DNA of 64,000 bases. It comes from a bacterium. Lineage in GTDB: Bacteria > Bdellovibrionota > Bdellovibrionia > Bdellovibrionales > Bdellovibrionaceae. Made by a program: the position numbers and the translations under genes. Of this stretch, positions 37,975 to 47,680 are shown one piece after another. How positions within the stretch are numbered: the first letter of the stretch is position 1; each line of letters opens with the position of its first letter. The notes under the pieces were generated by a model. The model was not told the DNA's origin. It saw only the letters and a program-made list of their open reading frames with translations, and searched no databases. The stretch spans positions 26,314 through 90,313 of the forward strand of contig JAIELP010000010.1 in the NCBI GenBank assembly GCA_019752925.1, read 5' to 3'.

Positions 37975-39394
37975 GATTCGCTAATGGAAGAAAAATTAAA
38001 AACTTTAATACAGATAAGTAATCCGCATCTTTAATTAAGTTTTTACTACACTCAATACAACCGCTCTTTACTATTGGAAATGAATTTTCCATTCGATTTT
38101 TCATATCCGATTTTATGGCTTGAGCTAGTACAGGGTTATTTCTACAGATAACAACCAACTCTGAATTTAAATTAGCTGAACGCGGATCTATATTATAGGT
38201 ACCTATTAAAGACGTCTTATCATCAATAACTCCACGTTTTGAGTGTAGTCCCCAGCGCACAGAGCTTATATGCCCATTAATAAGCTCTGCGGATGAACGT
38301 GCTTTGCCGCTGTAGGCCCAAATTTCCATACCACTAAAATACAAATTTTTAATATTTGAAGACATAGCTGAAACTGTATAATAGGCATCTGTCGAATGTA
38401 GTGAATTTGTTAACACATTAATGCTTATATTTCGACTTGTTAGCTTTTTTAAATGCTCCAAACCATCGTTTTGAACTACAAAATAAGGCGACTCAATCCA
38501 AATATTATGAACTGCTTTGTCTGACTCTTTAACCAATACATCATATACAACACGCTTAGCTACGCTGGTACCAGGGTGATCCGTTGCGAATGTAATATCT
38601 TTGCAATCAGTCTGTACAGATTTTTCATAAAGCTCACGACCCTTAATATCTAAGTCAGCCAATAGTTTTTCGGTTTTAGGCTCGTATCGGACAAAGTTAA
38701 GCGAGGCTTCCATTTCCCGATCAGAGAAATCTGTTGTTAAATTTTCTGCAGACAAGGCCAATTCTGAATTCCAATAAACATTAAAACTTTCTAATACACT
38801 TTTAACAATTTCTCCTTGAATTAAAACATCTGTATCAAAAAAATTGTAGTGTTCAGATATATCAAAGTAATCATCTGCGATATTTCTTCCACCAGTAATA
38901 ACTGTTTTCCCATCCACAATTAATAATTTTCTATGCGATCTGTGTTGTGTACTCCATATATTCATTAGTGAGCTCGTATTGTAGTACTTAACTTCAATAC
39001 CACTTTTCTTAAGAAATGCAGCCACAAAAGGATTGAGTTTAAAAACAGGTAGAGAAAAATCGACAATTACCCTTACTTTAACTCCTTGGGCAGCTTTTTT
39101 AATTAACTCCTGAGTTATTAAGCGACTACTTAAATCTAAATCATAAATAAAATACTCCAACTCAATGGATTTTTCTGCTTGCTGAATTAATTGCACTCGT
39201 TTCCATAAAGATGCCAATCCTGAGCTGATAAGTACTACTTTGTGACTTTGTGTGGAAGTTTTAACTAATGCCGGAATATCATTCTTTGATATTTTGCTCG
39301 TGAACTCGTCATACTTAATCAGACCAACCAAGATTGCATAGGCTATCACTGGTACAAGAATTAAAAAAGCTAAAGCCATTTTTATTTTTTTCAT
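37955..39394 (-). CDS. Phospholipase D / cardiolipin synthase-like protein
   Basis: Two HKD motifs: HRSHRKLLIVDGKTVITGGRNIADDYF and LHSKRGVIDDKTSLIGTYNIDPRS; N-terminal TM. Confidence 0.9.
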   Translation of the reverse strand: MKKIKMALAFLILVPVIAYAILVGLIKYDEFTSKISKNDIPALVKTSTQSHKVVLISSGLASLWKRVQLIQQAEKSIELEYFIYDLDLSSRLITQELIKKAAQGVKVRVIVDFSLPVFKLNPFVAAFLKKSGIEVKYYNTSSLMNIWSTQHRSHRKLLIVDGKTVITGGRNIADDYFDISEHYNFFDTDVLIQGEIVKSVLESFNVYWNSELALSAENLTTDFSDREMEASLNFVRYEPKTEKLLADLDIKGRELYEKSVQTDCKDITFATDHPGTSVAKRVVYDVLVKESDKAVHNIWIESPYFVVQNDGLEHLKKLTSRNISINVLTNSLHSTDAYYTVSAMSSNIKNLYFSGMEIWAYSGKARSSAELINGHISSVRWGLHSKRGVIDDKTSLIGTYNIDPRSANLNSELVVICRNNPVLAQAIKSDMKNRMENSFPIVKSGCIECSKNLIKDADYLSVLKFLIFLPLANQLQFLL

Positions 39395-39556
39395 TTTATG
39401 CCTCGATACAACTATAACTGATCTATTTAATTGTGCAAAATCAAATAATTAAGTAATTAGCTATCAACACAGATTTATGCAATTGTCAGCCGAAATAACT
39501 CAGCGTGGAGATCGCAGTCTTATGCTGTTTAACTGTCTAATGTTGAATCAAAGGTT

Positions 39557-40444
39557 TTAACTTTTTTCAATCACAGAAAAATACATAGGGCCAAAACCAG
39601 TTCGATCAGGCAGAATCTGATAACCATGTTCAGTTTTTTCCAAGAAATCAAAAACTTCAAGCCAATCAGGGCGTAAAATTTTAACTTTACGTTTTTTTAC
39701 AAGCTTAGCGACTACTTCGTCGTTTTCTTCAGGCGATATTGAACAAGTCGAATACACAATACGCCCACCCTCTTTTACAGCTAACCATGCAGACGACAAT
39801 AAAGAATACTGCCTAACCGCTAAATGCTGAGTGCGTTTCTTGGTCCACATTGCAAATTCTTTTGGGTTTTCAAGCAGGTGTCTTTCGCCGGAACATGGAA
39901 CATCGGCTAAAACTCGGTCGAACTCACCTGGCATTCTTAAACCATACTGATTTCCATCCAAACCTTTTACGCTCACGAACAAGCGTTGATCGCGCGGAAT
40001 GTATTCGTGAAATACACGTAGCAAGCGTTCTCTGCGGGAATCCGACATTTCATTTGAAATCAGTTCACCCGATAACATGTGTTCTGCAATAACCAAGGAT
40101 TTACCACCTGGCGCTGCACACATATCTAAGATTTTTTCGTCAGGTTTTGCTTCTAACGCGCGGGCCACGATGACGCTGGCTGGATCTAATACGTAGTAAT
40201 TGTAATGACCATCATCATTCTTTTGTAAGCTGAACCCCTCAGGCTTCCAAAAACAATGCATGAGGAAATCACAGTCTTCTAAACCTAAGTGATCAGTTTT
40301 ATCAATAAATAAATTTTCGCGTAATACTTGCTTTTCTTTTTGCGCTAAAGCATCGCGAAGCTTGGGCCAACGCCCCCCGTATACCTCTGAAAAGTATTTT
40401 TCAAATAATTCGTTAGTTATTGGGGAATTCACAGATAAACTCAC
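39557..40444 (-). CDS. RsmB/NOP2-family RNA m5C methyltransferase
   Basis: KILDMCAAPGGKSLVIAEHM, RVLADVPCSGERHL, GGRIVYSTCSISPEENDEVV. Confidence 0.92.
   Translation of the reverse strand: MSLSVNSPITNELFEKYFSEVYGGRWPKLRDALAQKEKQVLRENLFIDKTDHLGLEDCDFLMHCFWKPEGFSLQKNDDGHYNYYVLDPASVIVARALEAKPDEKILDMCAAPGGKSLVIAEHMLSGELISNEMSDSRRERLLRVFHEYIPRDQRLFVSVKGLDGNQYGLRMPGEFDRVLADVPCSGERHLLENPKEFAMWTKKRTQHLAVRQYSLLSSAWLAVKEGGRIVYSTCSISPEENDEVVAKLVKKRKVKILRPDWLEVFDFLEKTEHGYQILPDRTGFGPMYFSVIEKS
39565..39624. repeat. 60-nt direct repeat, intact-gene copy
   Basis: Identical to 37766..37825. Confidence 0.95.
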
Positions 40445-41672
40445 TTCCGCTGCCGCTATCAGAAACTAACTTCACACTGCCGCCGTGGTTGAGCATGTGA
40501 TGCTTAACTAAAGCCAAGCCTAAACCGAAACCGCCTTGATCGCGGGTACGGCCTTTATCAACACGGTAAAATCTTTCAAAAATACGATCTTGATGCTCTT
40601 TAGAAATACCCGGCCCGTTGTCTTTAACTTTTAATTGTACGGAGCTACCTGTGTTTTCCCAGCTCACATTAATTTCGCGCGCATCGCCTGAGTACTTAAC
40701 AGCGTTAATTAATAAATTACGTAAAATCTGTTTTACGGCATCGTAATTAGCGAGGATAGTATCGGCTTTATTTTCAAATTTAATTTTTTTAGAATTCAAA
40801 TTTAAAACGTTTTCGAGTTCAAACATCACATCTTCCATCAACACAGCAGTTGAAACTTCTCTTTTAACCAGTGCTGATCCTACTTCTACTTTAGATAAGT
40901 TGAGCAACTCATCCATTAGGTCCGACATTTGATCTGTACTTTGCAGAATTGGTGTTAATAACTCTATGGATGCCACAGAGTTATCGGTTTGTAGCTTTTG
41001 CTTAAGCAGCTCAGAGTAACCTTTAATAACTGTTAACGGCGTACGCATCTCGTGGGACGCATTGGCTACGAAATCAATGCGTATCTTTTCAGTTTTACGA
41101 ATTTCAGAAAGATCATAAAATACGCCTAAACACCAAGATTCGTTTTCATTTCTCGATGGGAGTGGCGTTACAAATAGCTGAAAAAGGTCCACTTCATTTT
41201 TATGAATCTGCGGACGCTCAAAAGTTTTTTTAAAAGTGCCGATAATCTGTGGGTCGCGGATAACGTCCTGTAAAAAATAATTAGGCTGTTCTTTTAACGG
41301 AGCCCAGTTAAAGAAATTCATAAATGAAGCGTTAAAAGAAATAATTCTTAAGTTTTGATCAACTGTAACAATACCCTCTTTTAAACCTGAGAACACAGTT
41401 TCGTAACCCTTACGCTCTTCCTGCGACTGGCGCCGTAAACGTAAATACTTTTTACGTAACCCAAGTGCCGCTCTTTCAAGATCGGCAAAATCTGCATCAG
41501 TTTCAGAATAAATATTACCCACCTGCATATTGTCGATGTCTTCGGCCTTCATAAGCGCAATCATCTGACGGGTTTGTTGCGCGATCACTCTGCGAAAACG
41601 CACATAGCTCAACAAGTAAGCTACAAAGCTCACCAGAACTATTGCTATAATCCACAGAGTAGTTTGAATCAC
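40413..41672 (-). CDS. phoR: Sensor histidine kinase, PhoR-like
   Basis: HAMP/PAS region; H-box FVANASHEMRTPLTVIKGYSELL; N-box and G-boxes (DNGPGISKEHQDRIFERFYRVDKGR...GGFGLGLALVKHH). Confidence 0.88.
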   Translation of the reverse strand: MIQTTLWIIAIVLVSFVAYLLSYVRFRRVIAQQTRQMIALMKAEDIDNMQVGNIYSETDADFADLERAALGLRKKYLRLRRQSQEERKGYETVFSGLKEGIVTVDQNLRIISFNASFMNFFNWAPLKEQPNYFLQDVIRDPQIIGTFKKTFERPQIHKNEVDLFQLFVTPLPSRNENESWCLGVFYDLSEIRKTEKIRIDFVANASHEMRTPLTVIKGYSELLKQKLQTDNSVASIELLTPILQSTDQMSDLMDELLNLSKVEVGSALVKREVSTAVLMEDVMFELENVLNLNSKKIKFENKADTILANYDAVKQILRNLLINAVKYSGDAREINVSWENTGSSVQLKVKDNGPGISKEHQDRIFERFYRVDKGRTRDQGGFGLGLALVKHHMLNHGGSVKLVSDSGSGSEFICEFPNN

Positions 41673-42451
41673 ATAACCTCTTCAGGCTCGCTGGTATCTG
41701 AAAGTGAAATTAAAATTCGGTAACCCACACCACGTATAGTTTCAATGTGTTTAGACCACTTACCGATTTTTTTACGTAAAGCAAAAATGTGAGTGTCAAT
41801 CGTACGTCCGGTTACAGAAACATCTTCACCTTGAATTAAATCAATGAGCTGCTCACGGGTTAAAACTTTTCCCTGAGCTTTGATTAAGGCTTCCATTAAT
41901 TTAAATTCGGAAGGAGTTAAATGAATGTCGGCACCCATATGCTGAACGATGTGTTTTGAAAAATGAATTTTAAGATCATCAAACTCAAAAGGATCGGGAA
42001 ATGAATCTACCGCTGGTTTGGCTGCAGGTTGCAGTTGATTTAATAATTCCTGCTCCATCTGCAAACGACGCATGAGCTGACGAACCCGTGCCGCTAATAC
42101 TTTTGCATCAAAGGGTTTAGGTAAATAATCGTCAGCACCGGATTCAAGGCCCATTACTACAGAGTCGGCATCAGCCTTAGCTGTAACCATCATAACTTTT
42201 AAAGCTTTGTGATGTGGGCGTATTTTTTTTAAAAAATCCACACCCTGAACACCCGGAAGCATCCAGTCGAGTAAACATAAATCGTATTTATTATTTTGAA
42301 GATTAGCAAAAGCGGTTTCCGCATCGCCACTGGTTTCCACATCAAAACCCAGCTGAGTCAGATTAATTTTTAATAACTGCGCAATGGCGGCTTCGTCTTC
42401 CACCACTAAGGCTTTTTTGTTTTTAATAAAATTACTGATCGTTTGATCCAT
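41669..42451 (-). CDS. phoB: Response regulator, PhoB/OmpR-type
   Basis: Receiver domain (LVVEDEAAI...DLCLLDWMLPG...VTAKAD) and winged helix (LTPSEFKLMEALIKAQGKVLTREQLI). Confidence 0.88.
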   Translation of the reverse strand: MDQTISNFIKNKKALVVEDEAAIAQLLKINLTQLGFDVETSGDAETAFANLQNNKYDLCLLDWMLPGVQGVDFLKKIRPHHKALKVMMVTAKADADSVVMGLESGADDYLPKPFDAKVLAARVRQLMRRLQMEQELLNQLQPAAKPAVDSFPDPFEFDDLKIHFSKHIVQHMGADIHLTPSEFKLMEALIKAQGKVLTREQLIDLIQGEDVSVTGRTIDTHIFALRKKIGKWSKHIETIRGVGYRILISLSDTSEPEEVM

Positions 42452-43094
42452 GGCGCACGTCTTTTCCTGAAAATGCGAAAATCACATCTTCTGCTATATT
42501 GGTTGAATGATCGCCCAGTCGTTCCAAGTTGCGTGCTATTAAGATAAAATCTAAGTGGTCTTGTAAGTGTTCAATATCGGTTTTCATATTGGCGACCGAA
42601 GTTTGATTGATTTTCTTTTTAAAAGCATCAACCTGATCGTCCATACCTAAAACCTTTTCAGCTGCATCCACGTCCATTTTAACAAAGCAATCGAGCGACG
42701 CCTTCACCATAGCACGGGAGCTAGCAAACATTAATTCAAGATCTTGTAAAGAATTTGAAAATTTTCGTTCAATCAACTCACGGCCAATATGTGAAATGTT
42801 CACACATTGATCACCCATACGCTCTAGATCGGTATTGATTTTAATAATTGAAAGAATCAAACGAAGATCTTTGGCAACTGGGCCTTGTTTAGCCAACACC
42901 TGCAGGCAGGCATTATCAATTTGGATTTGAAGTTCGTTGATTTTGTTTTCGATGATATGAACTTCTTTAAGTTGAGCTAATTCTTTTTTAAGAACACCAG
43001 TCGTTGTGCTTGCTAAAGCTTTTTCAACAAGTCCGCCCATTTCAAGAGTTAGCTTTTTTAGATCTTCCAGTTGAGAGTCGATTATTCTATCCAT
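42432..43094 (-). CDS. phoU: Phosphate signalling protein PhoU
   Basis: Two PhoU helical repeats: LRLILSIIKINTDLERMGDQCVNI and LDFILIARNLERLGDHSTNIAED. Confidence 0.93.
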   Translation of the reverse strand: MDRIIDSQLEDLKKLTLEMGGLVEKALASTTTGVLKKELAQLKEVHIIENKINELQIQIDNACLQVLAKQGPVAKDLRLILSIIKINTDLERMGDQCVNISHIGRELIERKFSNSLQDLELMFASSRAMVKASLDCFVKMDVDAAEKVLGMDDQVDAFKKKINQTSVANMKTDIEHLQDHLDFILIARNLERLGDHSTNIAEDVIFAFSGKDVRHGSNDQ

Positions 43095-43151
43095 GAGTGT
43101 CCTTTTACTTAAAATTTAGGGCCTAATTTATGCGCTAACATAGCTTCTTTC

Positions 43152-44069
43152 TTGACCCTTGTCTGCATTCAACGCAAACCTAAGAAAATGAGATTCTCTT
43201 CCATTGATATCGGCTCAAATGCCATTCGACAACTCATCGTAGAAATTGGGCCTGATTCGGGCTGGAAAGTACTTAAAAAGCACCGCGAGACCATACGTTT
43301 GGGAAGTGATGTATTTTTTGATGGCTCAATCCACCCAAATACTCAAAAACGACTCATTTTAGCCTTCAAAAGAATGGCTAAAAACAATAAAAAATACAAA
43401 GTGGATAAGAGTTTGGCCTTTGCCACCAGTGCTTTCCGGGATGCCAAAAACCGAAAGCCTATTTTGTCAGCTATTTATAAGACTTCAAAAGTTAAAATCA
43501 AGATCATTTCTGGTAAAAAAGAAGCGGAACTTATAAGAAAAGCCGTACAAAGTGCGCTGGGCTTAAATGACGAACACTGCTTATTGATTGATATCGGCGG
43601 CGGCAGCGTTGAACTCACACACCTGCAAAAAAACAAAATATTTTATTCAAAAAGTTTCAAATGGGGCATGGTTCGTACTTTAACAGAAGCCAAAGCTCAG
43701 TCTCAAAAACCTCAAAAAATATTAACGGACAAACTGACTAAAAATAAGCGTCTTTTACCAAAAGGGCATTTTGATATTACAGTTGGAACCGGTGGTAATT
43801 TAGATGCAATGGCCAAACTTAAACTGGTGGCTCTTAAAAAAGGACCTAATACTTTAATTACTGCGGACGAACTGAAACAGATGTATACGGTTTTTGTAAA
43901 CACCCGACCTGCCGATCGCGCTCTCAAATTTAAATTAAAACCGGATCGAGTTGATGTTATAGAGCCTGCTATGTTTTTAACTCTGAATTTAATGAATAAA
44001 TATGGAATTAAAAAATTAAAAATTCCAGGAACAGGCCTTAAAGAAGGCGCTATTCTCTCTCTTCTTTAA
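43152..44069 (+). CDS. ppx: Ppx/GppA family exopolyphosphatase
   Basis: SSIDIGSNAIRQLIVEI, LLIDIGGGSVELTHL, FDITVGTGGNLDAMAKL; start probably MRFSSIDIGSN (43188). Confidence 0.88.
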   Translation: MTLVCIQRKPKKMRFSSIDIGSNAIRQLIVEIGPDSGWKVLKKHRETIRLGSDVFFDGSIHPNTQKRLILAFKRMAKNNKKYKVDKSLAFATSAFRDAKNRKPILSAIYKTSKVKIKIISGKKEAELIRKAVQSALGLNDEHCLLIDIGGGSVELTHLQKNKIFYSKSFKWGMVRTLTEAKAQSQKPQKILTDKLTKNKRLLPKGHFDITVGTGGNLDAMAKLKLVALKKGPNTLITADELKQMYTVFVNTRPADRALKFKLKPDRVDVIEPAMFLTLNLMNKYGIKKLKIPGTGLKEGAILSLL

Positions 44070-46305
44070 CTAAGTCATCTTCAGTGTAATGTTGCTGTAC
44101 CGAGGCTAACCGCATGAGCTCCGACTGCACACCGTTGGCGTGCTCAGCGTGATTTTTAGTTTTCTTTTCGTAAGCACCGTCAGCGCGCATAATCCAAGTT
44201 TGCTTAGTGTCGTTCCAGTAAAGCTGTAACATACTCCAAAGTTTTTCTTTGGCAACTTTATCGTATATAGGGGTAATAGCCTCAACACGGGCATGCAAAT
44301 TACGATACATCCAATCGGCCGAGCCAATAAAGAAATCGCCATCTAGAGGATTTTCTTTTCCGTTACGGAAGTAGAATACACGAGAATGCTCTAAAAATCT
44401 TCCAAGGGTTGATTGTACATTGATAGACTCACTCACACCTTTGATGTGAGGCTTAATACAACAGAAACCGCGCACAATAAGATTAATAGGCACTTTATTT
44501 TGGCTGGCTTCATACAGCGCTAAGGAAATATCATTTTCTTCCATATTGTTGAATTTTGCGATGATCAAAGAAGGGCGACCTGCTTTAGCATGATCACGTT
44601 CGCGCTGTATAAACTCTTTCATTTTATTAAACATATTTACTGGTGCTAAAATTAAATGCTGATAATCTTGTTTTAAAGATTTTCCGGTTAAGTAATTAAA
44701 GAACTCAACTAATTCACCAGTAATACGCTCGTCGCAGGTAAGTAATCCTAAATCAGTATAAAATCTTGAAGTGGATGAATTGTAATTACCTGTGCCGATG
44801 TGAGCGTAACAACGAACACGGTCGGACTCTCGGCGCACGATCAGTGAAGTTTTAGCGTGGGTTTTTAATCCTACGACTCCGTAAACTACGTGAACGCCGG
44901 CGTTTTCAAGCTCTTGCGCCCAATAGATATTACGTTCTTCATCAAAGCGCGCTTTTAATTCAATTAAACAAACAACTTGTTTACCTAATTCAGCAGCTTC
45001 AATTAAAGCTTTGATAAACGGACTGTTATCACCTGTGCGGTACAAAGTCATTTTGATAGCCAACACATCCGGGTCGGCCGCTGCATCGCGAATAAGTCTT
45101 TCAACGCTTGAAGAAAAACTTTCAAATGGATGATGTAAAAGAATGTCTTGTCGCTTAATTGCATCAAAAATGGTTAATGTGGTATCGCTTAAATGCGCCG
45201 GCACAACGGGAGACCAACTTGGGTATTTATGTTTATCCCAGTTGAGCATCTGCGCGAGCAGTGTAAAGTCTGTTAAGTCAAACTCCTGCGGCATCGTAAA
45301 GACATCTTCTTCTTTAAGTTCTAACTGACTTAATAAAAATTCTTTAAGCCATGGATCAGAACAATGTCCAAGTTCAAGCCTAACGATTTCAGCAAAGCGG
45401 CGCTGGCGTAATTCTTCTTCGATCATGGCCAGTAAATCTTCAACGTCTTCTTCTTCACGGTCCGAGTCGGCATTACGCGAAACGCGGAATAAAACATTAC
45501 CTGTTACCTTCATCGACGGAAATAATTCCTGCAAATGTGCCTGAATGATATCGATTAAGTGCACTACTTTTTTTGAGCCGTCCACGCTCACCCATTGGTT
45601 GATGACTCGTGGAATTTTAACACGAGCGAAAAGCTTTTCGTCATCATTATTCGGGTTAATTAAAGAAACCCCTAACGAAGTTGATAAATTGGAAATAAAC
45701 GGAAATGGGTGCCCAGGATCTACTGATAACGGAGTGAGAATAGGAAAAATATTAAGATTAAAAAAATCTTTTACAAATTTCTTCTCGCTGTCTTTTAAAT
45801 CTTTGTAGGCCACTATTTCACAGCCTTCTTTTTTAAGTTCTTTAATTAAAATTTCTGAAGATTCTTTCTGACGTTTGAGCATACTTGGAAGTTTCTTCAT
45901 GATCATCTGCAATTGCATTTCGGGAGTTTGTCCATCAGATGACTTGGCCGAAATTCCGTAAGCCACATGACGTTTTAGCCCGCCCACACGTTTCATGAAA
46001 AATTCGTCTAAGTTTGAACTTGAAATTGATAAGAACTTAAGTCTTTCTAAAAGAGGATTATTTGCATCTTCTACTTCAGCCAATACGCGTAGATTGAAAT
46101 TAAGCCAACCCAACTCACGGTTACTAAAAATTAAACCTGATGATCTGGTGTGCTCAACAACTTTGATTTTTTTCTTTTTGCGGATATTCTTCTTTTGGGT
46201 GATTTTAGCTGTTGTCTTATTTTGAAACGATTTACCTGATTTGGCCGACTTTGAGTCCTTCAAATCTTTTACATTTTTATCGTCTTTTACCGGATCTTTA
46301 GCCAT
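44050..46305 (-). CDS. ppk1: Polyphosphate kinase 1
   Basis: FSNRELGWLNFNLRVLAEVED, HPFESFSSSVERLIRDAAADPDVLAIKMTLYRTG, GLKTHAKTSLIVRRE, HIGTGNYN. Confidence 0.96.
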   Translation of the reverse strand: MAKDPVKDDKNVKDLKDSKSAKSGKSFQNKTTAKITQKKNIRKKKKIKVVEHTRSSGLIFSNRELGWLNFNLRVLAEVEDANNPLLERLKFLSISSSNLDEFFMKRVGGLKRHVAYGISAKSSDGQTPEMQLQMIMKKLPSMLKRQKESSEILIKELKKEGCEIVAYKDLKDSEKKFVKDFFNLNIFPILTPLSVDPGHPFPFISNLSTSLGVSLINPNNDDEKLFARVKIPRVINQWVSVDGSKKVVHLIDIIQAHLQELFPSMKVTGNVLFRVSRNADSDREEEDVEDLLAMIEEELRQRRFAEIVRLELGHCSDPWLKEFLLSQLELKEEDVFTMPQEFDLTDFTLLAQMLNWDKHKYPSWSPVVPAHLSDTTLTIFDAIKRQDILLHHPFESFSSSVERLIRDAAADPDVLAIKMTLYRTGDNSPFIKALIEAAELGKQVVCLIELKARFDEERNIYWAQELENAGVHVVYGVVGLKTHAKTSLIVRRESDRVRCYAHIGTGNYNSSTSRFYTDLGLLTCDERITGELVEFFNYLTGKSLKQDYQHLILAPVNMFNKMKEFIQRERDHAKAGRPSLIIAKFNNMEENDISLALYEASQNKVPINLIVRGFCCIKPHIKGVSESINVQSTLGRFLEHSRVFYFRNGKENPLDGDFFIGSADWMYRNLHARVEAITPIYDKVAKEKLWSMLQLYWNDTKQTWIMRADGAYEKKTKNHAEHANGVQSELMRLASVQQHYTEDDLVKEERE

Positions 46306-46396
46306 GTTGAATACATCCCTCGCAGAGGTTAAATTTTAGCTATTTTTCAGTCCAGACTCAAGTCAAGATAAGGTTAAGTCTTGTCGATAAGTATAT

Positions 46397-46870
46397 ATGA
46401 CGTCTTCATTAGCCCGCTATCATGCCCGCGCTCCGCGCTATATCCTCAACACTGAGGATAATAGTCTTGTTCGCTTATCGGGCGCCGAACAATTGTCGTG
46501 GGAAGAAAAAACCGAATTACGAGACGTTTCGCTGACCGGATTATCCTTCATTGCCCCACAGGACCTATCACCGCAAATGGGCGAAGTTATTAAAATACAA
46601 TTTGCAGTACCCGGCTCGCAACAAATGGCTTGTTATGCTGTGGTTATACGTATTGAAAAAATCAATCAGTTTGATAATTTAATTGGCGTGCATTTTTACA
46701 AATTGGACCGTACTCAGAGATTAAATTTAGTTCAGGGTTTAACTGAAAAAGTACAAAAACCGGTTAAAGATTTAAAAGATTCTAAAATGAACACTGTTAT
46801 TTCAGTTGCTGGTTTAGTAATTGCATTAATTTGCTGGATTACTCTGATGAAGATCTATTTTTTAAAGTAA
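46397..46870 (+). CDS. PilZ domain protein with C-terminal membrane anchor
   Basis: RYHARAPRYIL (RxxxR-type) and DVSLTGLSF (D/NxSxxG); C-terminal TM TVISVAGLVIALICWITLMKIYFLK. Confidence 0.78.
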   Translation: MTSSLARYHARAPRYILNTEDNSLVRLSGAEQLSWEEKTELRDVSLTGLSFIAPQDLSPQMGEVIKIQFAVPGSQQMACYAVVIRIEKINQFDNLIGVHFYKLDRTQRLNLVQGLTEKVQKPVKDLKDSKMNTVISVAGLVIALICWITLMKIYFLK

Positions 46871-46871
46871 T

Positions 46872-47309
46872 CTAAGCTGATTTGTAGGACTCAAATAGTA
46901 ATACAAAGTTCAACTCAGGAATTTTCTTTAAAAGATGAATCAATGTTTTAAACTCAGGGTTGGATTTTTTTGGATCTTCCAGTCTCTGATAATTTGATAG
47001 ATTGTTTAGACCTAAATAGTTTACCATTTCTCTTTGTGAAAGTTTTTTCTGTATTCGCGCTTGCCTGATAACTAAAGCCAAGGCTACAGACGGCTCAACC
47101 TCTACTGAGGTCAATTTCTTGGATGTCTTATGGGGCTTCGGGAAAATAATTTCAGAAGCTGGCTCCTCAGATAAATACAAATTTAAAGCTTCTGACATAT
47201 TTTCCTGCAAATGTTTTAAATTATCTCCTTGGGTCACGCAGCCTTGAAGCTCAATACAGTAAGCCGAATAGCCGTTTTTTTCCTTTTTAATTTTAAAATG
47301 ATATTTCAT
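46872..47309 (-). CDS. hicB: HicB-like antitoxin with C-terminal HTH
   Basis: HicB-like YSAYCIELQGCVTQGDNLKHLQENMSEALNLYL; XRE-type HTH KKLSQREMVNYLGLNNLSNYQRLED. Confidence 0.88.
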   Translation of the reverse strand: MKYHFKIKKEKNGYSAYCIELQGCVTQGDNLKHLQENMSEALNLYLSEEPASEIIFPKPHKTSKKLTSVEVEPSVALALVIRQARIQKKLSQREMVNYLGLNNLSNYQRLEDPKKSNPEFKTLIHLLKKIPELNFVLLFESYKSA

Positions 47310-47311
47310 TT

Positions 47312-47488
47312 TTATCCTTTCAGTCTTTTTAGCAAAGCTTTTTCGGTTCCCTTTTTTAATTCAGAATGAAGAGGAATCGTTTCCCTCAGTGCACCTTTAC
47401 CCATGACGACGTGACTTCCTTTTTGTCTTAACTTTACCCAACCATTTTTTTCAAATAGCTTGAGCATTTCACTACCGCTCAATGGCAT
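47312..47488 (-). CDS. hicA: HicA-like mRNA interferase toxin
   Basis: MPLSGSEMLKLFEKNGWVKLRQKGSHVVMGKGALRETIPLHSELKKGTEKALLKRLKG; start 47488 (not 47530) is supported by AAGAGG upstream. Confidence 0.87.
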   Translation of the reverse strand: MPLSGSEMLKLFEKNGWVKLRQKGSHVVMGKGALRETIPLHSELKKGTEKALLKRLKG

Positions 47489-47501
47489 TCCAAACCTCTT
47501 A

Positions 47502-47530
47502 ATCTTATCTGACCACTTAAAAGTGGTCAA
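47502..47530 (-). promoter_or_regulatory. Candidate hicAB promoter/operator
   Basis: Minus strand TTGACC-17 nt-TAAGAT, with GACCACTT-TT-AAGTGGTC inverted repeat (47511..47528) between the boxes. Confidence 0.5.
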
Positions 47531-47680
47531 TACAGTTTTAAGATATTTACTTCAAATGCTATGCAAGCTTTTAAACCGTGTATATTTAATTTGAGTGTCG
47601 AGATTCGATATAAGCTAGGTTTAACTAGGCAAAAAAAATAAAAATAACAGATTTTTCAATGAGTTCTTCTGATTTCACTT

